From Piper betle (taxonomy: Eukaryota; Streptophyta; Magnoliopsida; Piperales; Piperaceae), in contig JAURVB010000026.1 in assembly GCA_033002965.1 (NCBI GenBank), forward strand, positions 48,025-112,024: a DNA stretch of 64,000 nucleotides, in the 5' to 3' direction. Below are positions 59,500 to 64,000 of the stretch, piece after piece (the first letter of the stretch is position 1; every line of letters starts with the position of its first letter). A model generated the notes under the pieces. It did not search any database. It had not been told where the DNA came from and worked only from the letters and a program-made list of their open reading frames with translations. The translations under genes and the position numbers were made by a program.

Positions 59500-60062
59500 A
59501 CTATAAGCTATCTATGGAATGAACTATTGATAATATTTTAGGTATTAGCCTAGCAACCTATATGCACAAAATCTCATAGGTTGAAGGTCACAAACCTTCA
59601 ATTGAACAACAAAGGAGACTCAATCCCATCATGAAGGAGGTTGTAAGAAAGGAGATACTAAAATGGCTGGATACCTAGATCATTTACCCAATGTCTAAAA
59701 GTTCATGGGTCAACCAATCTAGAGTGTACAATTAATCGTAGTTCCTAATCAAAACACTGGGTTAATATCCACAAGAATAGTTACTAGCTAGAGAGTATGT
59801 ATGGACTATAGAAAGTTAAACAAAGCCACATAGAAAGATCACTTTCCCTTGTCGTTCATTGATCAAATGTTGGACAGATTAGCAGGACCGGAGTACTATT
59901 GCATCTTAGATGGATACACCGGGCACAATTGAATTGCAATACATTTGAATGACTAGAAGAAGTCCACATTCACATGTTTATATGGAACATTTGCTTTTAG
60001 AAAGATGTCATTTGGTTTATGCCATGAACCCAGAACTTTCCAAATGTATATGATGTCTATAT
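59500..60062 (+). pseudogene. Athila reverse transcriptase, C-terminal half missing
   Basis: Motifs: the segment before RT at 59560-59700, GWRVCMDYRKLN counterpart at 59790-59822 (here with changes), KDHFPLSFIDQMLDRLAGPE (59838-59897), CILDGYTGHN, STFTCLYGTFAFRKMSFGL and FQMYMMSIF. It stops before the YVDD catalytic motif, and RNase H is absent. The next sequence belongs to integrase. Confidence 0.85.
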
Positions 60063-61111
60063 TCAGATTATGGCCATTTTGGTGGTCAAGGAACTTCAAT
60101 AAAAGTGTTGCAAAGTCAGTTCTATTGGTAAACTATTTTCAAAGATGCTCACTCATTTGTGATGCATTGTGATAGATGTCAAAGAAGTGGAAATATTTCT
60201 AGAAGACAAGAAATGCCTTTGCACTAAATTTTAAAAGTCGAGCTCTTTGGCGTGTGGGGTATAGACTTCATGGGACCATTCATACCATCAAATCAAAATT
60301 AGTACATCCTTGTAGCAGTTGATTATGTATCCAAAAGGGTTGAAGAAACAGCGCTCCCCACAAATGATGGCAAAGTGGTGATCAAATTCTTGAAGAAGAA
60401 CATATTTACAAAATTCAGAACTCCAAGGGCTATCATCAATGATGAGGGATTATATTTCTAAAATCAAGATATTGAACATTGTTAGCTAAGTATGGGGTAA
60501 AAGCACAGAACTGCTACAACCTACCATCCCCAAACAAGTAGGCAAGCCGAGATTTCAATAGAAAAATCAAAAGAATTTTGGAAAAGATAGTTAGTCCCTC
60601 AAGAAAGGACTGGTTACTTATGCTAGATGCGCACTTTGGGCATATAGAACAACCTTAAAAACACTAGTAGAAATCTCCCCATTCAAGTTAATTTATGGTA
60701 AGGCTTGCCACTTACTAGTTGAACTAGAGCACAAAGCCTATAGGGCGATTCAGAAGTTGAATTTTGAAGCAAAGGCACGTGGAGAAAAAGGTTGATGAAA
60801 CTAAATGAAATGGATTAATATAGAATGGAGGTATATGCATATGCCAAACTATACAAAAATGTACCAAGCTCAGTCAAGACAAGCATGTCTTGGCACAAAA
60901 TTTTATGCCAGGCCATCATGTTTTGCTATATAATTCTAAACTAAGGTTATTCCCAGATAAACTAAAGTCAAGATGGTCTGATCCATTTACAATAATTCAA
61001 GAATTTTCACATGGTGCAGTGGAAATTAGAGATGAGAAAAAAGTACATAATTCAAGGTTGAAGAAATATTTTGCTGGAGATTGGATCAGACACATCTCCA
61101 CAATTGCTTAA
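60063..61111 (+). pseudogene. Athila integrase
   Basis: A zinc-binding part (DRCQRSGN counterpart, near 60170-60195) leads to GIDFMGPFIPSNQN (60258-60300), YVSKRVEE, IINDEG (second Asp, about 60434-60451) and QAEIS (Glu, about 60545-60560). The open end (60890-61111) carries LRLFPDKLKSRWSDPFTI and VHNSRLKKYF, typical of the Athila integrase tail. Stops are frequent in the core. Confidence 0.85.
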
Positions 61112-61439
61112 GCAACAAATGAAATAAATGAAGTCAACCTAAGTTCTGAAAATTAGCGTTGGATGGGAAGCAACCCATGCATTGTTAAAAAAGAAAAAGA
61201 AGAAGAGAGTAGAGTAATAATATGTACATATGTATGGGTCAAAGTAGCAACAAGGAAAGCTGGCCACATTCAAAAATTGAAATCTAAGTGCAATCAGGTT
61301 GGGTTAGAAGAAGGTAAAGGTAAAAATCAGAAAAGTGCCAACAAAGGACTACTCGATCATTTGGGGTTAAACTTTTCTAACCCTAGGCATTTTTTCCCCT
61401 TTTCTACAAGTGAATGGCTTTAACCCACCACTCCCTTTT

Positions 61440-62660
61440 GTTGATCCTTGTTAAAATCCTTACTCAAGAACATAGGGAAGAAGGGGGATGTGACGAAATC
61501 AAAGATAGTGCATAGGGAAGAACCCAATTCATCAATTCCAATCGAGATCCCAAGTGCAAAATTCCATCTAGTTGCATGTGAAAAGCTGAGAAACCAAGAA
61601 CATATCAAAAGAATGAATAAGAAAAGAAAACAACGTCATTGCTAGCCATCCAAAATGAGGAGGAACAAGAGCTGAGTTTGCCACCATTGCCCAAAGAAGG
61701 ACCAGCCGATTAAATTGCCATCACAACATTCTTTATGAAGACTCCAACAAAACCAAAGGAAATACTGTAGAGGATGACAGTAGTTAAAGAGAGGACAAGC
61801 TTCAAGAACAAGATAAAAATAAGAACAAGGCATACAAGGTGGCAAGTGAAGACAGTGAAGACGAAATCATGCAACCTCCAAAGCCAATAGTTAAACAAGT
61901 TGCAAAGAAATCAAAGTTTGGCCTAGAAACTTTGGAGAAATTAACCAAGTCTTAACCTTTCATTTTGGGAGTGGCCAAAGCCTATTTTACTGATATTTTG
62001 TTAAAGAAGAAATTCATTAAGGAGAGGGTTAAATTGGGATGATGATTACGGTAATCAAGAAATAAAGAAGGATCTGATTTTGGCACATGGATGGCAAACA
62101 CTTTGAGAGAATCCATCCAATGCTTGTGTGCCATTGGTAAAAGAATTTTATGCTAACATGAAGGGAATGAAGCAAATACAGATCTTTGTGTGAGGAAAAC
62201 AGATGACATTTAATTAGGAAGAAATAAGAAAAACAACTGGCTGCCATGAAGTGAAGGATAATTTTTTCAAATCACATGAGGATGAACCAAACATTGAGGA
62301 AATCGAAGCAATACTGTGTGAGCAGCAAGTCGTGCAGTGGAATAGGAGCAAGCATGACAACCTTTTGAACTTTCATGCAAATGCTCTATTACTAAGTACC
62401 TACCTTTATTCAAGCTGATGTGTTGCCGATTGATGCCCTCATCCCATACCTCCAATATTACAATATAAAGAACTTAATTATTGATGACCATAGTATAAAA
62501 GAAAAGATGACCTTGAGTAATCTCATCTATGATCAAATGTGCAAGGTGTTCAAACTATCCAAGAGCTTGTAGTTTCCTGCCCTAATTTCCAACGCTGGGC
62601 CGTATGACTGTAATTCAAGAAAGAAACACAAAAGAGATAGTGAAACTAGAGCAACCAATC
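61440..62660 (+). pseudogene. Athila ORF3 / putative plant transposon protein domain
   Basis: Downstream of integrase, a basic region (61448-61645, KRMNKKRKQ) is followed by a decayed domain: KEFYANMKGMK-like (62140-62170), EEIRKTTGCHEVKDNFFKSH (62220-62280), LCEQQVVQWN, LLNFHANALLLSTY and a segment LMPSSHTSNITI. The order resembles the 'putative plant transposon protein' domain encoded after pol in many Athila elements. Its function is unknown. Frames change several times. Confidence 0.55.
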
Positions 62661-63262
62661 TCAACAAGATCAACACCTAAGAGACAACATTTCCTAGAAG
62701 GAAAGATCATACAACTACTATTGACTTTGATGCTAATGCCTTAAAGGAAATTAAGGAAGAGATGAAATAGATTAAGGAGATGCAAGGAAATTACTGCCAT
62801 TTGCACAATAGAATGTTGAATGGAACAAGGCGGTCCTCAAAGAAAAGAAGAAGTACAATATTGACATCTCTAATTTTCCTATTTTATCTAAATATTTCTT
62901 TGTATGACTCAACAAGTTGTACATTCATTGCACCTCATGCTACCAATGTCATCAAAATTAAGGTTGTGCAACCCAAGTCTCCAAATATCCCAATCACATA
63001 ATTAGCAAAAGGGAAGCAGTAGACAGTCCAACCACCCCAATTAAGGTAAAAACACAAGCAAATCAATGCAAAAGAATTTGGAAAGGAATTTGCAATACAT
63101 GTGGAGAGGAGAACCCATGACTAGACATTTTACATTCATAGGGTGATGAATAAAATGAGTAAGTCTAAACCCTTTTCCCTCGTTTGTCATATTTAGTGTG
63201 TTAAATTGTTTCTTTGTTGATGAATGGTCAAACTGATAACTATGAGGACACAATTAAGTTTA
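62661..63262 (+). other. Athila 3' untranslated internal region
   Basis: No further domain is recognised between ORF3 and the polypurine tract. Short ORFs (62780-63001) have no motifs. Confidence 0.4.
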
Positions 63263-63282
63263 AGTTTATTTTTTAGGGGAGG
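63263..63282 (+). other. Athila polypurine tract
   Basis: TTTTTTAGGGGAGGTA is a T-run followed by a purine tract, as expected just before a 3' LTR. Confidence 0.55.
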
Positions 63283-63814
63283 TACAATCTTGATTTGCAT
63301 GACTTTGAATCAGTACTCTTTAAGTGATTGTATGACATTTTGATTTATTATGATATGATGCTTTATGATCGAAATAAATTTTTAGCTATGTTGATCATTG
63401 TGGTCAATTAGTCTTAATCTGTTTTGAGCAAGGTAAGATGAATATTTGAGGACTCAACTTGATGATGTTGTATTGCCTATGATTTATTTATCCATTATTT
63501 TGAGTAAGTTTATTTTAAAACATCAATTTCAGATTGAATTAGGTTGAGTTTGAGTTTTTTTCCCAAAGCATATCTGGAATGAATCAAGTTAGAACTCTGT
63601 TTGTTAATTCTCGAGGCAAAATAGGTAATTCTTAGTAGAATAAAAATGATTTAGGTGAGCTTTTTGATCATCAGTGCCAAAATAGCCCACCTATTATATT
63701 ACATAGTTTACCCAATTTTGACCTTACATCAATTTTCAGTTTTATGCCCTTTAAAATTTGAGCCCTGACCTGTTTCTGTTTTCCCTCCCTTTGTTGTTCT
63801 TACACCTGGCGTAT
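63283..63814 (+). mobile_element. Athila 3' LTR, cut at right
   Basis: Non-coding sequence after the purine tract; by position it is the 3' LTR. It is interrupted at 63815 by another LTR start. I could not align it with the remaining 5' LTR, which may be the other end of the LTR. Confidence 0.4.
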
Positions 63815-64000
63815 TGTAAAGACCCAGAATATATATACTCTCTCTCTCTCTCTCTCTCTCTCTTCTCATATATATTCGACGCGGTTGGGATCGAACGTTG
63901 GTATCCATGAATTTATTTAAATTATTTACCCGCTACCCGGTTAATTATTAATTACCCGGTCAAGTGGAAAGTATTAGTTAACCGGTTAAGTATTTTACCC
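63815..64000. mobile_element. Start of another LTR, runs off the window
   Basis: TGTAAAGACCC is a typical gypsy LTR start. A CT microsatellite (63839-63862) and GGTTAA-rich sequence follow to the window end. Confidence 0.45.

Overview
The window is nuclear DNA of a flowering plant, probably a dicot-like genome rich in repeats. It has an intron-rich pectin acetylesterase gene with GT..AG introns, plant-specific LTR retrotransposon lineages (Tekay-like chromovirus, Athila, Ty1/copia, TRIM), En/Spm-type transposase relics and AT-rich spacers. No bacterial operons, rRNA, tRNA or CRISPR arrays were seen. The species cannot be named from the sequence.

Layout. 1-2.7 kb: a knot of TRIM and Ty1/copia fragments. 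2.8-13.5 kb: Tekay-like element A on the plus strand, with a truncated 5' LTR, decayed gag-pol lacking the integrase core, and a 3' LTR carrying a nested 1.17 kb solo LTR. 15.0-19.5 kb: the only intact host gene, a 12-exon pectin acetylesterase on the minus strand (415 codons). 19.9-22.8 kb: three tandem 230-bp units, a GC-rich element with terminal inverted repeats, and microsatellites. 24.1-39.5 kb: a Ptta/En-Spm transposase-like gene broken first by a 3.4 kb solo LTR (C) and then by a 10.65 kb minus-strand Tekay-like element (B). 43.8-47.1 kb: a 3.3 kb solo LTR with a perfect target duplication, beside an unassigned exon-like ORF. 48.1-50.9 kb: a CACTA TNP2 transposase relic split by a 1.3 kb solo LTR. 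51.8-52.4 kb: a complete 593-bp TRIM element. 52.5-55.9 kb: a collapsed gypsy element whose LTR contains another solo LTR with minisatellites. 55.9-63.8 kb: an Athila-type element on the plus strand. A further LTR starts at 63815 and runs off the window.

The genes do not form a pathway. The window is a record of nested insertions around one host gene. Target-site duplications and uninterrupted sister copies give a relative order: the transposase genes are oldest, then the large LTR elements, then solo LTRs and TRIMs inside them. Every retrotransposon coding region seen is broken by stops, frameshifts or deletions. Elements A and B share TAG codons at places where the other copy or the family has CAG, which fits decay at methylated CHG sites. 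I found no convincing new gene system. The most unusual structures are the primer-binding-site repeats inside the TRIM LTRs, a kilobase-scale LTR palindrome in element B, and the GC-rich inverted-repeat element at 22.1-22.7 kb.
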